NCBI RefSeq assembly: GCF_029852145.1
Contig: NC_079969.1
Span: 12,432,465 to 12,496,464 of the forward strand
Direction of reading: 5' to 3'
Origin: Microplitis mediator
Lineage: Eukaryota > Arthropoda > Insecta > Hymenoptera > Braconidae
DNA: 64,000 bases
In this document: positions 45,339-58,415 of the stretch, one piece after another
How the letters are laid out: every line of letters begins with the position of its first letter
Position numbering within the stretch: position 1 is the stretch's first letter
Made by a program: the position numbers and the translations under genes
The notes under the pieces: generated by a model
What the model was told of the DNA's origin: nothing
Seen by the model: the letters and a program-made list of their open reading frames with translations, nothing else
The model's database searches: none

Positions 45339-46429
45339 AAATGAAAATAACTTTTGCATATAACTTACCTAGACCTAAAGAATTGTGTTCAAATAATAAT
45401 TACCAGTTCCTGTGCAACAAAGAAGTTGTTTCATTTAATTTAACCATAATCAAAACTAATCAATATCCTTAACTATTTATCCCTGTCTTACACTATCTAC
45501 ATTTCATTTTCTCTATCCCACGCTTTGTTATTTTAATATTATACTTCCTCATTAATCATCAATTCCTTATATCCCGTTCAATTCCAACCCATCAAATTTA
45601 GTCCTCCTTTTCTGTTTTGGCACATTTCTATACCTCTCCTTTATTTTAGTACATTCACTATTCCCATTTCCAACTCTAACCCCAAGCCAAACTATCCAAT
45701 CCTCTCTTTCCTCTTTCCGAGCCCTTACCTTCCTATGCCTACTGTCCCGTTCCTCTATACATCTCATGAGTCGTTGTCTACACCTTTCTAAACATACCTT
45801 TTCTACAAATTTCATCACTTAATGCCTTGTATTTACTTTAATGTGATCCGACGCCTCTCTCACTCTACCTTCTTTACTTTTTCCTCTTTCCAAACTCATA
45901 CTCTATTGCTTGTTTATCTCAACCATTACTTTGACTAAATCTCGCTATCTTAATGTCACTTACGTTCATTGCTAATAACTTATCATCAAATTTTTTTTCA
46001 CAATTTATCATGAATCCCTGCCTCCGCCCCCTGAAATAATGTACTTCTCACCGCACAATTCTTCTTGTCCTTTTATTCTATACTCCTTTTTTCTAAACCA
46101 TCACATTTTACGGTCTTCTTTTTTTTTTTTTTTTTTTTTTGTTCTAAATATCTTTCTTTTTCCCCCTGCCTTATCCAACTTTACTATTCGTTTTTTGCTT
46201 CGAATACAACTCTTTTCTTTATCTCTTACCTCTGCGTTCACTTACTTCAGATCTTCCTTGTCTCATTAATTTAATTCGAATTCTCATCTTGAATTTTTTA
46301 ATTTTCATCCGGAATTCCGCGTTAGTCACTCAATAATTAAGGGCTAACTTCAATTATCCTCTACTAAAAGTCTTTACTCTTTCTATATCCTTTGTTACTA
46401 TACAAAATTTTCTATCACCTTCTTACAAT
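45339..46429. other. Pyrimidine-rich stretch, no gene assigned
   Basis: Strongly C/T-rich on plus strand, with a T tract at 46121-46140. On the minus strand it reads as a charged Lys/Glu/Arg-rich frame (45567-45818) with stops around it; it might be a decayed retroelement ORF but nothing is recognisable. Confidence 0.35.
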
Positions 46430-46509
46430 GAAGTCATCCCAAGAGTCCATCTCCGATTTCGAGAGGACTGTGATAAGTTATTCTCCATCGAAATCACTTA
46501 AATATATTG

Positions 46510-46680
46510 AAAACCTAAACATGCAAACCTTCTCAATAAGACAATTTATAGATAAATTGAGAAAAATATAGATAGCCCGAACTGGGAATCGAACCCAGAC
46601 CAATTCGGTATCGCGCCGAGTGCTCTACCAGTTGAGCTATCCAAAACTATACTATATTCCGTCCAATTTGATCTATGTTT
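46510..46680 (-). mobile_element. tRNA-derived SINE, inverted copy
   Basis: Tail block (inverse of CTATAAATTGTCTTATTGAG) then pseudo-tRNA 46574-46646 with A box TAGCTCAACTGG and B box GGTTCGATTCC; anticodon loop CGCGATA as at 20509. Confidence 0.7.
46574..46646 (-). tRNA. tRNA-like SINE head (pseudo-tRNA)
   Basis: T arm CTGGG/CCCAG and D arm GCTC/GAGC intact; 3' acceptor TTCGGGC does not pair with 5' TTTTGGA; no U33. Confidence 0.55.
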
Positions 46681-46720
46681 TTTTTTAGCTGCGAAAAAAC
46701 ACATCTAGGGGATGAAATCA

Positions 46721-48118
46721 CCCAGTGAACACATGACCTTATTTTGACGTCATACGTAGGTCATAGCAATGTCACGACATCTGATGTAAATTTGATGTCA
46801 ATCTGACGTTCTATATGACTTTAATATGATGTAAAGCTTGTGACATCATATTGATGTAAGCATGACTCTTGTACGATGTCACAGTTATGACTTATGTATT
46901 ACGTACATTTGACATAGAATCTACATCACATTGTTATGTAGTAATAAAGTCATTATCCGTATATCATAATGACGTAATTTTAAAATCATACATTTATGTC
47001 AGTAGCAAAGTCACGGTTATACGTAATGTGGATGTCACTCTTAAATCATATCTTTACATCAGTGACAAGTCAGTATTTTACGCAATGCTGATGTAATGTC
47101 CGAGTCATAGTTTTTTATCATCTATTTATTGAAATAAAACAATCATAGAATGAATTTTCAAACATGTGTAAATGTGTAAAAATAACAACTAAACGTCGAA
47201 CATTTTTGGGGTCAAAGTAATCGATAAACTCGATAATAGATCATTCAGACGTTTTAGATTAAAACATTAGCGTGAGCATAAAAAAATTAACTTTATTTTT
47301 TTAAGTGATATATCGAAAATATCATTTAGGATGACAAAGAAAATATAACAACAGTTTGAACTCTTTTGCTGTTATGATTTTAAAGTTTAGTATCACAATT
47401 TTTCAATCGATTGAATTTCATACGATTTTGTGAAATTATTTAATGTTTCGCAAAATTTTATATAAGATTTTTTAAATTTCATATCACAACAAAAAATTAA
47501 AAAATTTGATGAAACTTAATGAAATTTTAAACAATTATCATCGAGGTCGACAAATATTGCTTCTATAAAATTTCATATAAGTTCATGGAGTTTTTTAAAT
47601 TTTGTAAAAATCCATCACGAAAACTTATTAACTCTGTCTTTTCCGGCATTTCACTCTAAATACATCAATTAAGCACGAAAGTTGAACTCTCGTGATGTGG
47701 ACCAGTGAGCAACGTTCAGGACTCCCAGCCAAGAGGAGCCGTGTTCGAACCCAGCAGACGCCCAGGATTTTTTCATCATTTAACGTTATCTAATCTTGTT
47801 TCAGAATTCACAATGCGTTCACGCGGTAATAATCAAATCAAAAATTCGGTATTTCATTTTATTTTTTTCTTTTTCAAAATATTTTTTCCGAATTGATAAT
47901 TTTGACATCACCCATATGTCATATTGACGTCATAGAAGGTCACACAGACATCACATTTACATCATGCATACGTCATTAGTTTTACATCATAATCTTACGT
48001 AAAAAAAGTGGGAAATAATGAGTCACACCTGACTCATTCGTGACTTATATCTTACGTAAATGATGACATAGCGTAACGTCACTCTGACGTCAAATTTACG
48101 TCAATGTGTTTACTGGGG
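46721..48118. mobile_element. CCCAGTGAACACATG element
   Basis: Ends CCCAGTGAACACATGAC and TCAATGTGTTTACTGGGG, filled with ATGACGTCAT/TTACGTCA words. Comparison with the host repeat at 43948 indicates a 2-bp (CA) target duplication. Contains a tRNA-like module at 47700-47768. A tail fragment recurs at 59395-59638. Confidence 0.7.
47700..47768 (+). tRNA. tRNA-like Pol III module (pseudo)
   Basis: A-box-like GTGGACCAGTGAGC, B box TGTTCGAACCC at tRNA spacing; arms incomplete. Inside the CCCAGTGAACACATG element. Confidence 0.35.
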
Positions 48119-49149
48119 CACCCCTCAAAGTTTAGACTCCAAAGGGGTGTCTTTCATGTTTCGTATACTCGAGTCTGAATAATCGAATGGGACCAACGGC
48201 ATCATTTTCGCGGTGAAAAATAATGAAAGGGCCATTGGTGTCATAATAAAAAATAAATAGAACAGAAGTCATAAGGGTTGAAATTTACAAAACTTTTCTA
48301 AAAGAAAAAAAAACTATCCAATGGATTTTAATGAAACCAATGGAAATCGATAGCGAAAGAAAAGGTAGAGAATACGTCTTTCAAATTTTTCCGAAAAATC
48401 AAGTTTAGGAGGTCAACACCCCTCAATTACAAGCACATTGATCACCAAGAAAACATCCATGTTTTTATTAGTTTTTGTTTTAATTCATCGAGAATTATTT
48501 GTATATATATTTTTAGCCGTGAGGACATGATAATAATATTATTTCTCTATATTTAACTTCCGTTTTCCCTGATTAAAAAAAAAGTATTTGACAGGATTAA
48601 AAAAATTTATATCCTTATGAATGCTATCGAATCCTGAAAATATGATTCAGAAGGATTTAACATGATTCAAATTTTTTTAATCTGTTAAATACTATTTAAT
48701 CCTGAAAACACGATTTAACAGGATTTGAAATGATTTAAACTGTTAAATACTTTTAAATACTATTTAATCCTAAAAATATGATTTAACAGGATTTAAGATG
48801 ATTGAAAATTTCGAATACTTTCAAATACTTCTAAATCCTAAAAATATGATTCATAATAATATAAGGCGACTCAAAATTTTGAATACTATTCAGTAATTTT
48901 TCATTCTAGAAATAAGATGTAAAAAGATTTAAGATAATTGGAAATTCGAAACACTCTATATAGTATATATGCCCGGGAAAAAAAATTTAATATATAATTA
49001 TATAAAATTTTATATAAATGCTTAAATAAAAGGAGATATGAGTCTTGGTTTGATCTAATTTTATATAGTTATATATAATTTTATATAATTATATGTAACT
49101 TTATAAAGTAATATATACAATAATTGTCATGACTAAAAAAAAAAAAATA

Positions 49150-49215
49150 ATTTCACCGACTCATGGTCTTGAACCCGGGTCCTGCTAGTCTGAAGTCTGA
49201 GGTGTTATCCACAGT
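49150..49215 (-). tRNA. tRNA-like Pol III module (pseudo)
   Basis: On the minus strand GTGGATAACACC as A-box-like and GGGTTCAAGACC as B-box-like at tRNA spacing, next to TATATAATTATAT repeats and CCCGGG-type ends (48970). Confidence 0.3.
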
Positions 49216-49225
49216 GCTGTATTAC

Positions 49226-50225
49226 CCCTCGCGGTTTTGGAAATACCGAAATAATACCGGAATTATACGGTATAAATACTGCATAAATACGGTATTATTC
49301 AAGTTATTTTGGCCAGTTTTTTTGCCGCATTACTACCAAAAATTTACGAAAAAAATTCAGAATATTTACGGTAATAAAACAGAAAAAATACGGTATTTTA
49401 ACAGCATTAAAACCGTAATTATACAGCACATTTTCGGCATTTTTGCAGCATTAAACCGTTCTAACCGGAACAAAAATTATATATAATTATATAAAATTTT
49501 ATTCAATTATATATAATTATATATAACATTATAAAGTTATATGTACAATAACTGTCATGAAAAAAAAAAAAAAAAAAAAACCCGCCGACTCGTTGGCTCG
49601 ATCCCGAGTCCTAATGATTTAAAGCCTGATCTATTAACCATTATGCCAAATCGCTTATTCGAAAGTTGATACTAATTGTATTTATATCTATACAAACAAA
49701 CTTAAGAAAATTGAAGACCTCAATTTTCCCGGATTCTTATTTTCACTTACATTCTTTTGTTTCAATAAGAAATGTGTGAACTAATAGAATAAAATATAAA
49801 ATTTTACACTTTGCACATTTTCGATGATTTTAACCGTAGAAGCAAATATAAAATAAAACCAAATTTTTTACAATTTTTCATTATATCAGGCTAAATCTGG
49901 CAAAATCGTAGGATATTTACGGTATAATTACCAAAAAAATACGATTTTATTATTTTAAAATTATCGCATTATTGCGGTATTTATATAGCATTTTTTCGGT
50001 AAAAATTCGGCATTTTTATAGTTTTTTTACGGCATTTTTTTGGTAAAAGTTCGGCATTTTTATAGTAATTTTACTATAGTAATCTGGTAACTCTACAGTA
50101 TAAGTACAGGAAAAAAACTGGACAATATAACCATATAATGACCAAATTATTACGGTAAATTTACGGCATGTGTATAAATGCCGAAAATTTACGGCATTTT
50201 TACGGCATTCGCAAAACCGCGAGGG
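49226..50225. mobile_element. CCCTCGCGGTTTTG element, copy 2
   Basis: Ends CCCTCGCGGTTTTGG and GCAAAACCGCGAGGG; filled with TTACGGCATTTTT/ATACGGTA words. Contains an inverted tRNA-like module and TATATAATTATAT repeats. Matches 35305-36260 inversely. Confidence 0.75.
49577..49655 (-). tRNA. tRNA-like Pol III module (pseudo)
   Basis: Minus-strand A box TGGCATAATGG and B box GGATCGAGCC, same family as 35825-35892. Confidence 0.35.
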
Positions 50226-50856
50226 ACACACTTGACTAGAGGTGTTAATTGTATTAATTTGAATTCAAATGAACTTGAGAAAATTAAAGACATCAATAAA
50301 TGATTGATTCTGTTATTAGCATTGTAGTAAATTATATTATTGTTCATAGAGTCAAGAGACCATTAGCGGTATACCCACTAATATCAGGGCGATAATGACT
50401 TCTTTTGGTAAATTAAAAAAAATCAGAAGTTGAAATTTTTATAAACTTAACTTAAATTTTTTTAATTTTTATGTCTCAGTTTTTGATAACTTAATTCTTT
50501 GTTGAAACTTCAAAATTTTTTTTCTGTCATCCTGTTTTTGGTCTTGTTAATGTATTTCTAAGAAATTTGAAAAAAGTTTGTATACTTTCTAACATTTCTG
50601 AATGCGGTAAATCCAAAAATTTTTTAAACTTTATAAAATTTTATAAATCATTGTAAAATCAGTTATTCCGAATAATATCTTACATTATTCGATCATATCT
50701 AAATTATTTGAAAAAATGTTATGATTCCACCCGCACAGCTTTAATATTCACTCAAAAATTCCCATTAGATAGAATTTCTTAAAACTCCATTATATAAAAT
50801 TTTATATAATTATATAAAATTGTATAAAAAATTTCAGACAGAATGTATAAGTATTA

Positions 50857-52683
50857 GGGTGACCCAAAAAAACCGACTATTTTTTTTTTTTGAGTCTCTT
50901 ATGAAAATTTGTTGATTCTAGATGTTTTAAGAAGCCTCTCCCGAAAATCAGCTCGATAAAAAATTTTCAAAAGGTCGCTCACGAATTTTGAAAATATCAA
51001 AAATGATCGAAATTCGGATTTTTTTGTTCTAAATTTCTTCTTTCTCGTGGCAGCTATAGTTAATATTTATGAAATCATGACTACCCTGAAAATTTCAGCC
51101 CAAAATTAAAATATTTAAACGTCGCTCAAGAATTTTTAATGTTTCCGAGTACTGTCTCTTGGATGTTTTCGAGCGACCCTTGAATATTAATAATAAACCT
51201 TCTCAATTTTTTCACCATCAATTTGTATCATAATGAATGAAAATACAACCCGAGAAATAGAAATAATAAGTTATTTACATACCTTTTTATTTTTCAATTC
51301 AATTTTTAGGTTTTTTCGCTTATTCAAAACTTACCCAATTTTATTGTTTAAGACTGTCCTGTATATTTTCGGTTATGCAAAAGTTATATTTAAGTGAAAT
51401 GACAATAATTGAGTTATAAAAAAATACAAAAACTAATTCAAAGCATTAGTTACATATTATCAGTTAATATTCAAAATTCTTGAGCGCCCCCTGATTAAAA
51501 AAGTGAATTGAAAAGTATTGAAAATGATGAGAAATGAATCCTTTCGAATACTTTCTATACTCCAAGGTATTCATTTTGACATAAAATGAATACTTTTCAA
51601 TCCCAAAATAATAAAAGAATTTCTGAACTTCCGAGGAATTGAAAAAGATTGAAATGAATTGAAATTTTTGAATCTTTCTGAATCCTTCTCAATACCTAAA
51701 TAATATCACATTTCGGGTCATGTGTGGAATTGAAAAAGATTGAAATGAATTGAAATTTTTGAATCTTTCCGAATCCTTCTCAATACCTAAATAATCCGAT
51801 ATTTCGATCAAGTGTGGGAGTGAAAAAGATTGAAATGAATTGAAATTTTTGAATCTTTCTGAATCCTTCTCAATACCTAAATAGTCCGATATTTCGGATC
51901 AAGTGTGGGATTGAAAAAGATTGAAATGAATTGAAATTTTCGAATCTTTCCGATTCCTTCTCAATACCTAAATAATCCGATATTTCGATCAAGTGTGGGA
52001 TTGAAAAAGATTGAAATGAATTGAAATTTTCGAATCTTTCTGAATCCTTCTCAATACCTAAATAGTCCGATGTTTCGGGTCATGAGTGGGATTAAAAAAG
52101 ATTGAAATGAATTGAAATTTTTGAATCTTTCTGAATCCTTCTCAATACCTAAATAATTTCACATTTCGGGTCATGAGTGGGATTGAAAAAGATTGAAATG
52201 AATTGAAATTTTTGAATCTTTCCGAATCCTTCTCAATACCTAAATTGAAATGATGAAAGATTGAATTCTTTTCAATACTTTCGAATTCCACTTTGGAATT
52301 GGAAAGTATTTAAACGATCGAAATTTCAATTCCATTCAATACTTTCCAAAACCGCCGAGGGATTGAAAAGAATTGAGATAATTTTCAATACTTTTCAATT
52401 CACTTTTTTAATCAGGGCCGTTTACATATTTGAATTTTGGGCTCAAATTTTCAGGGTAGTCTTGATTTCATAAATATAAACTATTGCTGCCACGAGAAAG
52501 AAAAAAATTTAGAAATAAAAATCCGAATTTCTATCTTTTTTGATATTTTCAAAATTCGTGAGCGACCTCTTGAAAATTTTTTATCGAGCTGATTTTTGGA
52601 GAGACTTCTTAAAACATCGTAAACCAACAAATTTCCATGCGAGATCAAAAAAAAAAAAAATCGTCGGTTTTTTTGGGCCACCC
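50857..52683. mobile_element. TA-flanked GGGTGACCC fold-back, interrupted
   Basis: Ends GGGTGACCCAAAAAAACCGA and TCGGTTTTTTTGGGCCACCC with TA both sides; inner sequence as in 16230-17122. Element 51489-52417 is inserted. Confidence 0.75.
51489..52417. mobile_element. CCCTGATTAAAAA element with ~90-bp tandem array, inverted copy
   Basis: Same ends and unit as 32265-33204. The host sequence (compare 16230-17122) allows a 2-bp CC duplication at its borders. Confidence 0.8.
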
Positions 52684-52881
52684 TAATAAGTATGTATTAT
52701 TATATATAAAATAATAGAATTATATATATTTATATAAAATTACATATTTAAATATATGATTATAGATATTTTTATATTTATTAAATTAGAAAGATTTATA
52801 TAATTATATATAAATATATATAATGTTATCTAAGACTATATATGAATTTATATAATTATATATATTTATTTATAATTATTA

Positions 52882-53667
52882 GGGTGGTCTTTAAAAATTA
52901 AATTTTCTCTGGCACTCCATAGAAAGCTTTTTTTTTAGTGAAAAAATACGTGAGGAATTTAGTTTTTTCGTTTTAAATAAAAAGGACACGTGCCGAAGGA
53001 CGATCAAAGTTCATTTTTCGATACAATCGCGGTTTTTTTTTAAATATCTCATGAAATATGCAGATCAGGGGGAAAAACCACAGAACCAATTTTGTAGGAA
53101 ATTAAATTCTTGACAAAAAAGGTCATGTTCATTTCTTTAATAAAATGTGTATTTATGAAGATATTTTTAAAAAACTTTTTTAGATCTTATAAATTGAGCG
53201 TTTTAAGGATTACAAATTTTGAAAATAACATTTTTCCAAATATATAGAAACTGTAACAAGCATAAATAATCGATATGTTACGAGTTACGAACTTGTCTAT
53301 ATTTATAAGAAAAAACGTTCTTATCATCATTCGTTATTCTTAAAATGCCCAATTGATAAGATATAAAAAAGTTGTTTTTAAATATCTTCATAAATACACG
53401 TTTTATAAAAAAAAATGAATATGACCTTATTCGTCAAAAATTTAATTTCCTACAAAATTGTTTCTCTGGTTTTTTCCTCTAATCTGCATATTTCATGAGA
53501 TATTTAAAAAAAAACCGTGATTGTATCAAAAAATGAACTTTGATCGTCCTAAGGCACGTGTTATTTTTACTTAAAACGAAAAAACCAAATTCCCCAGGTA
53601 TTTTTTCACTAGAAAGAAGCTTTTTATAGGGCGCCAGAGAATAAAATTTAATTTTTAACGACCACCC
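52882..53667. mobile_element. TA-flanked GGGTGGTC fold-back
   Basis: Ends GGGTGGTCTTTAAAAATTA and TAATTTTTAACGACCACCC with TA both sides; arms of about 300 bp share ATATTTCATGAGATATTTAA-type blocks. Confidence 0.8.
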
Positions 53668-53883
53668 TAATAATTATATATTTCTATATACAATTAAAAA
53701 TAAAATTTTTTTAAAAATTAGATATAATCATATATAGTTATACAAATTTATATAAAATTATATAGAGTTTCATATAATTATATATAATTATATCTAATTA
53801 CATAGAATTTTTTTTCCTGTGCTCAAATACTTTTTTATTTCATAAAATCACGATTAAAAATACTTATTAGAGATGGAAACTTT

Positions 53884-54365
53884 TTAACTTCCGGCTGAGA
53901 AAATTAAAAATTTTTAAAAATCGAGGTTATTGTTTTTATTTCGTTTTTGGAAAATAGAGTTTTCATCAGGTCTCGATGTTTTGAGGTCCTAGGAAGCTTC
54001 CCTGACTATTCCCACGATGGTGTCTGTCTGTCTGTCCGTCTGTGTGTGTGTGTTTGTTTGTAAGTTATCGTTATCGAAAGAAAGCCGAAAAGTTTTTTTT
54101 GGAATTACTCCGAAATTCCTAGCTCGATCAATTCAAATTTGAAAATTCTTTGTGCGGCTTAAAAAACTGCGTCGAATCCCGCCAATCGCGTGAAAATCAG
54201 CTCATTCCTTCAAAACTTATGGCGGCTTGAATATTCAAAAAATAGTCTTTTATTAAACTTCTATCAGACCTTTGAGCTCGAAGAGCTCAAAAACATAATA
54301 ACTGCAATTTTGAGAGCTTCAGTATGAAATTAGTGGGAAGTTGCAGGTGTGGACTTTAGGATCAA
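53884..54365. mobile_element. AACTTCCCGC-type element
   Basis: Head AACTTCCGGCTGAGAAAA, GGTCCTAGGAAGCTTCCC, a GTCTGTCTGT/GTGT tract, then GAGCTCGAAGAGCTC and GTGGGAAGTT. Confidence 0.6.
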
Positions 54366-54379
54366 TCGTTTTCCTAATT

Positions 54380-54730
54380 TTCCTTGAACTAAATTCGAAG
54401 TTGAATAAATTAAACTTTATAAGTCAAGTGGATAATGTGATAACTAGAGCGAAAAGTGTATTAGGTTGTATAATAAGGCTGGAAAAAAATTTCAAGCAGT
54501 TGTAAACCTTACGACAACTGTATATGACGTTAGTTAGACCTATACTGGAATATGGCATGGTGATCTAGTTACCGTATTATGCGGTACACGTTGAAAGACT
54601 GAAGGCTGTCCAGAATCTATTCATCAAGTGTATTGTCAAGTATTGGAAAGCAAAAGGTGCAGTGATGAATGCTGAAGATGTGAAAACCAGTTTGGGGATC
54701 ATGAAATTATTTCATGATTAAAAGTATTCG
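54380..54730 (+). pseudogene. Non-LTR (Jockey-like) reverse transcriptase relic
   Basis: Reads VDNVITRAKSVLGCIIRLEK, then TLVRPILEYGMV and VERLKAVQNLFIKCIVKYW across stop codons: the C-terminal part of a non-LTR reverse transcriptase that normally reads LVRSILEYxSVVW and V-RIE-IQRRFLRF. Broken by stops; no endonuclease part. Confidence 0.75.
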
Positions 54731-56056
54731 ATAGCATCAAAAATTTTAAATGCTAGCTGAATCCTTTTATATCCTAAAAAGATAATGAAATAAAAATATT
54801 ACTTCAGGATCAAAAAGTATTTAACAGAAGAAAAATTTTGAATACTGATTAAATCCTTTTATATCCTAAAAAGATAATAAAATAAAAAAATTATTTCAGG
54901 ATTAAAAAGTATTTGATAGCATCAAAAATTTTAAATTCTAGTTGAATCCTTTTATATCCTGAAAAAATATTGAAATGGAAACATTATTTCAGGATTAAAA
55001 AGTATTCGATAGCATTAAAAATTTCAAATACTGGTTAAATCCGTTTATGTCCTAAAAAGGTTATGAAATTGAAAAATTATTTCCGGATTAAAAAGTATTC
55101 GGTAGCATTAGAAATTTTAAATACTGGTTAAATCCGTTTAAATCCTAAAAAGATAACGGAATGAAAACATTATTTCAGGATTAAAAAGTATTCAATAGCA
55201 TTAAAAATTTCAAACACTGGTTAAATCCGTTTATATCCTAAAATGGTTATGAAATAAAAAAATTATTTCAGGATTAAAAAGTATTCGGTAGCATTAGAAA
55301 TTTCAAACACTGGTTAAATCCTTCTATATCCCAAAAAGGTTATGAAATAAAAAAATTATTTCAGGATTAAAAAGTATTTGGTACACGGAAAGAAAAACAT
55401 GGGAATTTTTCCAATTTTCCTTAGGAGAAATTCCCTTGTTGACATGGCAAATTTTACTTTATCAACATGGGAAATTTTACTAGGGAAAAATGGGAATATA
55501 ACCATATTTTATGGGAATTTCACCCATATATAATAGGAATATCTTCCATGTTGCCATTGGAAAAATTTCTATGTAGAAATGGAAAAATTACTCTGTTAAC
55601 ATTGCTGAAATTCCTTTATTGACATGGGTATTTTTACCATGTCAGTATAGGAATTTTTACAATGTTACTGGAGTAATTTCTTCTATGTTGACATGGGAAT
55701 TTTTCCCATGTTGACAAGGAAAAAATTCCTCTGTTAACATAGTAAATATTCCTATGTTTACATAGTAAAAATATCCATGATGGCATGGGAAAAATTCCCA
55801 TGTCAACATAGGAAAAATTGCAATGTTGCATGGGAAAAATCCACAAGAAGCTGAAATCACTAAAATACCAAATATTTTGGTCATTTTTATCATTTAGGCC
55901 GTAAAGCGATAAAATAGGGATCTGTGAAGGTTTTAAGATTTACGAAAATAGAATTTAAAAGTTTCTGAAAAAATTTTGTGTAATTTAATTAAAATTTTTT
56001 TGTAGCACCTACCAAAGAACAAACGTCTTTATAAATTCGATTAATATAAACGAGTA

Positions 56057-57197
56057 GGGGAAGAGGGGGCAAAATGGGCCCCCTAAAATTTTGGATGCCT
56101 CAAAATATTTGGGGCCAAAATGCCCCCCCCCCAAATTTTTAACATGAATAAATGGGCTGCTTAGACTTTGAATACCGGAAAATATTTTTTAGCCAAACGG
56201 GTTCCTAAAATTTTTGTAACAGAAATGATTGAATAGTAATTTAACAGAAAACTTTGAATTAAGTTATTTTAAGGTCTCAATCTTCACTACACTGTAAAAA
56301 ATTCGTGGAGTGAATGCGGATTAAATCCGGAGTGAATGCGGAGTGAATTAATTTTTAATTTTTCACTCCCCTCAGAGTGAAATTCACTCCGGGGAAGAGT
56401 TTTGAAAATATTATTAATAATAAATTACTCCACTCAATAAAATTGAAGTAAAAACTCGCGTATTACATTATTGATCAGCTGATACGCACGCACACATTTG
56501 GACACACACACACACCTGCACACACATTCGCACACACACACAAACACCCGCACACACCCGAACACACACATGCACGCAAACACATTGTTTAACATTTTAA
56601 TATAAATTTATTTAAGTATTAAAACTCCGGACCGGAGTGAATTGGGAGTGAAATAAAATCCGCGTCACTCCGAGATTACTCCGCTAAAAAAAATTTCCCA
56701 ATTCACTCCGCATGCGGAGTGATTTTTTTTAAAACTCCGAAACTCCGAGTAGCGGAGTGAATGTGGAGTGAATTCGTATTGAAATTAAATCCGAATTCAC
56801 TCCGGATTTTTTACAGTGTATCAACTCTTTTTTATACTAAATACATAGCAAAAAGTTTCATAACATAAAGCAAGCAAGAAACATACATTGAGTTTTGTTG
56901 GAGGACTGTTTTACCCAACTTTACAGGATTTTTTAATTTTGATAGACACAGCAAATTAATACCAGAAAAGCAGCAGAATGAAAAAAAAAGTGAAACAAGC
57001 TGAAAAACTCACATTTTAGAAATTTTTTAAGGGGGGCCTATTTTACCCCACATTTTTCAAGTTTTCATTTTCAATGGACAGAACAAATTAAGATTAAATA
57101 CTTGGCAAGGGAATAATAAAAAGTAAAACAAGTAAAAAAAACTGAGGATTTGAAAATTTTTTTCTTAAGAGACCCAATTTGCCTCCCTCTCTTTCCC
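56057..57197. mobile_element. TA-flanked GGGGAAGAGGGGG element (nested)
   Basis: Ends GGGGAAGAGGGGGCAAAATG and TTTGCCTCCCTCTCTTTCCC with TA both sides. Contains 56290-56818. Confidence 0.7.
56290..56818. mobile_element. TA-flanked CACTGTAAAAAAT element (innermost)
   Basis: Ends CACTGTAAAAAATTCG and CGGATTTTTTACAGTG with TA both sides; filled with GGAGTGAAT/ATTCACTCC words and a CACACA tract. A decayed relative may lie at 380-520. Confidence 0.8.
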
Positions 57198-58415
57198 TAT
57201 ATAATCATCAATTCAATTAATTAATTTTGATTAACTTAATAACTTACGTAAGAAATACATCAATTTACAAATATTTTACTTTTATATATATGGAAATTTC
57301 TACTTTGTTAACATGGGAATTGTTCCCATGTTAACATGGGCATTTTTCCCATGTTGACATGGGCATTTTTCTCATGTTGACATAGGAACAATTCCAATGT
57401 TAGCATGGGAATTTTTCCCATGTTGACATGGGAATTGTTTCCATGTTAACATGGGAATTTTTCCCATGTTAACATTGGAATTGTTCCTATATTACATAGT
57501 TATTTTTCCAATGTTGATATGGGAAAATTTACATTTTCAATATAGGAATAATTCCAATGTAACAAAGCAAAATTTACCATGTGACATAGTTACAATTCAC
57601 ATGTTGACATAGTAAAATTTACAATGCCAACAAAGGAATTTTTCCCATGTAAAATTGGAAAAATTCCCATTTTTTTCTTTCCGTGTAGCATTAGAAATTT
57701 CAAATGCTAGTTGAATCCTTATATAAATTAAAGAGATAATGAAATAAAAACATTATTTCAGGATTTAAAAGTATTCGAAAGCATTAAAAATTTTAAATAC
57801 TGGTTGAATCCTTTTATATCCTAAAAAGATAACGAAATAAAAACATTATTTCAGGATTAAAAAGTATTCGATAGCATTAGAAATTTTAAATGCTAGTTGA
57901 ATCCTTTTATATCCTAAAAAGATAACGAAATAAAAACATTATTTCAGGATTAAAAAGTATTCAATAGAATTAGAAATTTCAAATGCTAGTTGAATACTTT
58001 CAAATCCTTCTACTCCTTTCGATTATTTTAGTATTAAAAAGTATTTAATATGATTAATCGTGAATTTTGATGCAGGATTTACCGTATTTAGCAGGATTTG
58101 AAAGTATTAAAATTTTAATCCTTTTCAATCCTGTCAAATACATTTTTTTAATCAGGGCGAGATATTGAGCTGATTTTTTAGGAGTGTTTTTTTTAGGTCC
58201 CAAAATAACTTTTGAGACTATGAGACCTAAAGAAAAAAAAATCATTTTTTTTACTCTCAACCCAAAATATCATTGGATATAATGATATTAATAATTATCA
58301 TTATATCCAATTAATCTTAATTTCAATTTTAAGAGGTCCTTTATGGAACTTTAAGATTTCCCATTTAAATAACATGGGAAAAAAGTTTTTTAACAGTATT
58401 TTCTCCTGCAAGCTG

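Larger units (their letters stand above)
46430..48240 (-). mobile_element. Interrupted relative of 43948-44314
   Basis: Left ATCCCAAGAGTCCATCTCCG, later GGGGATGAAATCA and CCCTCAAAGTTTAGACTCC, CCATTGGTGTCAT: the same sequence in inverse order, split by a SINE (46510-46680) and by 46721-48118. Confidence 0.65.
55384..57685. mobile_element. TA-flanked CACGGAAAG element with CATGGGAA minisatellite
   Basis: Ends CACGGAAAGAAAAACATGGG and CCCATTTTTTTCTTTCCGTG with TA both sides. Outer parts consist of self-complementary units of the type CATGTTGACATGGGAATTT. The element 56057-57197 is nested in it. Open frames on minus strand here are repeat translation. Confidence 0.85.
48567..58157. mobile_element. 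CCCTGATTAAAAA element stretched to 9.6 kb by nested insertions
   Basis: Ends CCCTGATTAAAAAAAAAGTA and CATTTTTTTAATCAGGG, each followed inward by TTTGACAGGATT. Its own repeat of about 92-93 bp (ATCCTAAAAAG near 54771, 54863, 54956) occupies 54720-55380 and 57690-58040. Between lie 49226-50225, 50857-52683, 52882-53667, 53884-54365, 54380-54730 and 55384-57685. Confidence 0.6.

Noticed and set aside
45567..45818. Lys/Arg-rich 83-residue protein on the minus strand
   Set aside because: Composition follows the pyrimidine-rich plus strand; stops surround it and no domain is recognisable.
55634..55893. Two overlapping minus-strand frames with Cys/Phe-rich repeats
   Set aside because: Translation of the CATGGGAATTTTTCC minisatellite in a mobile element.
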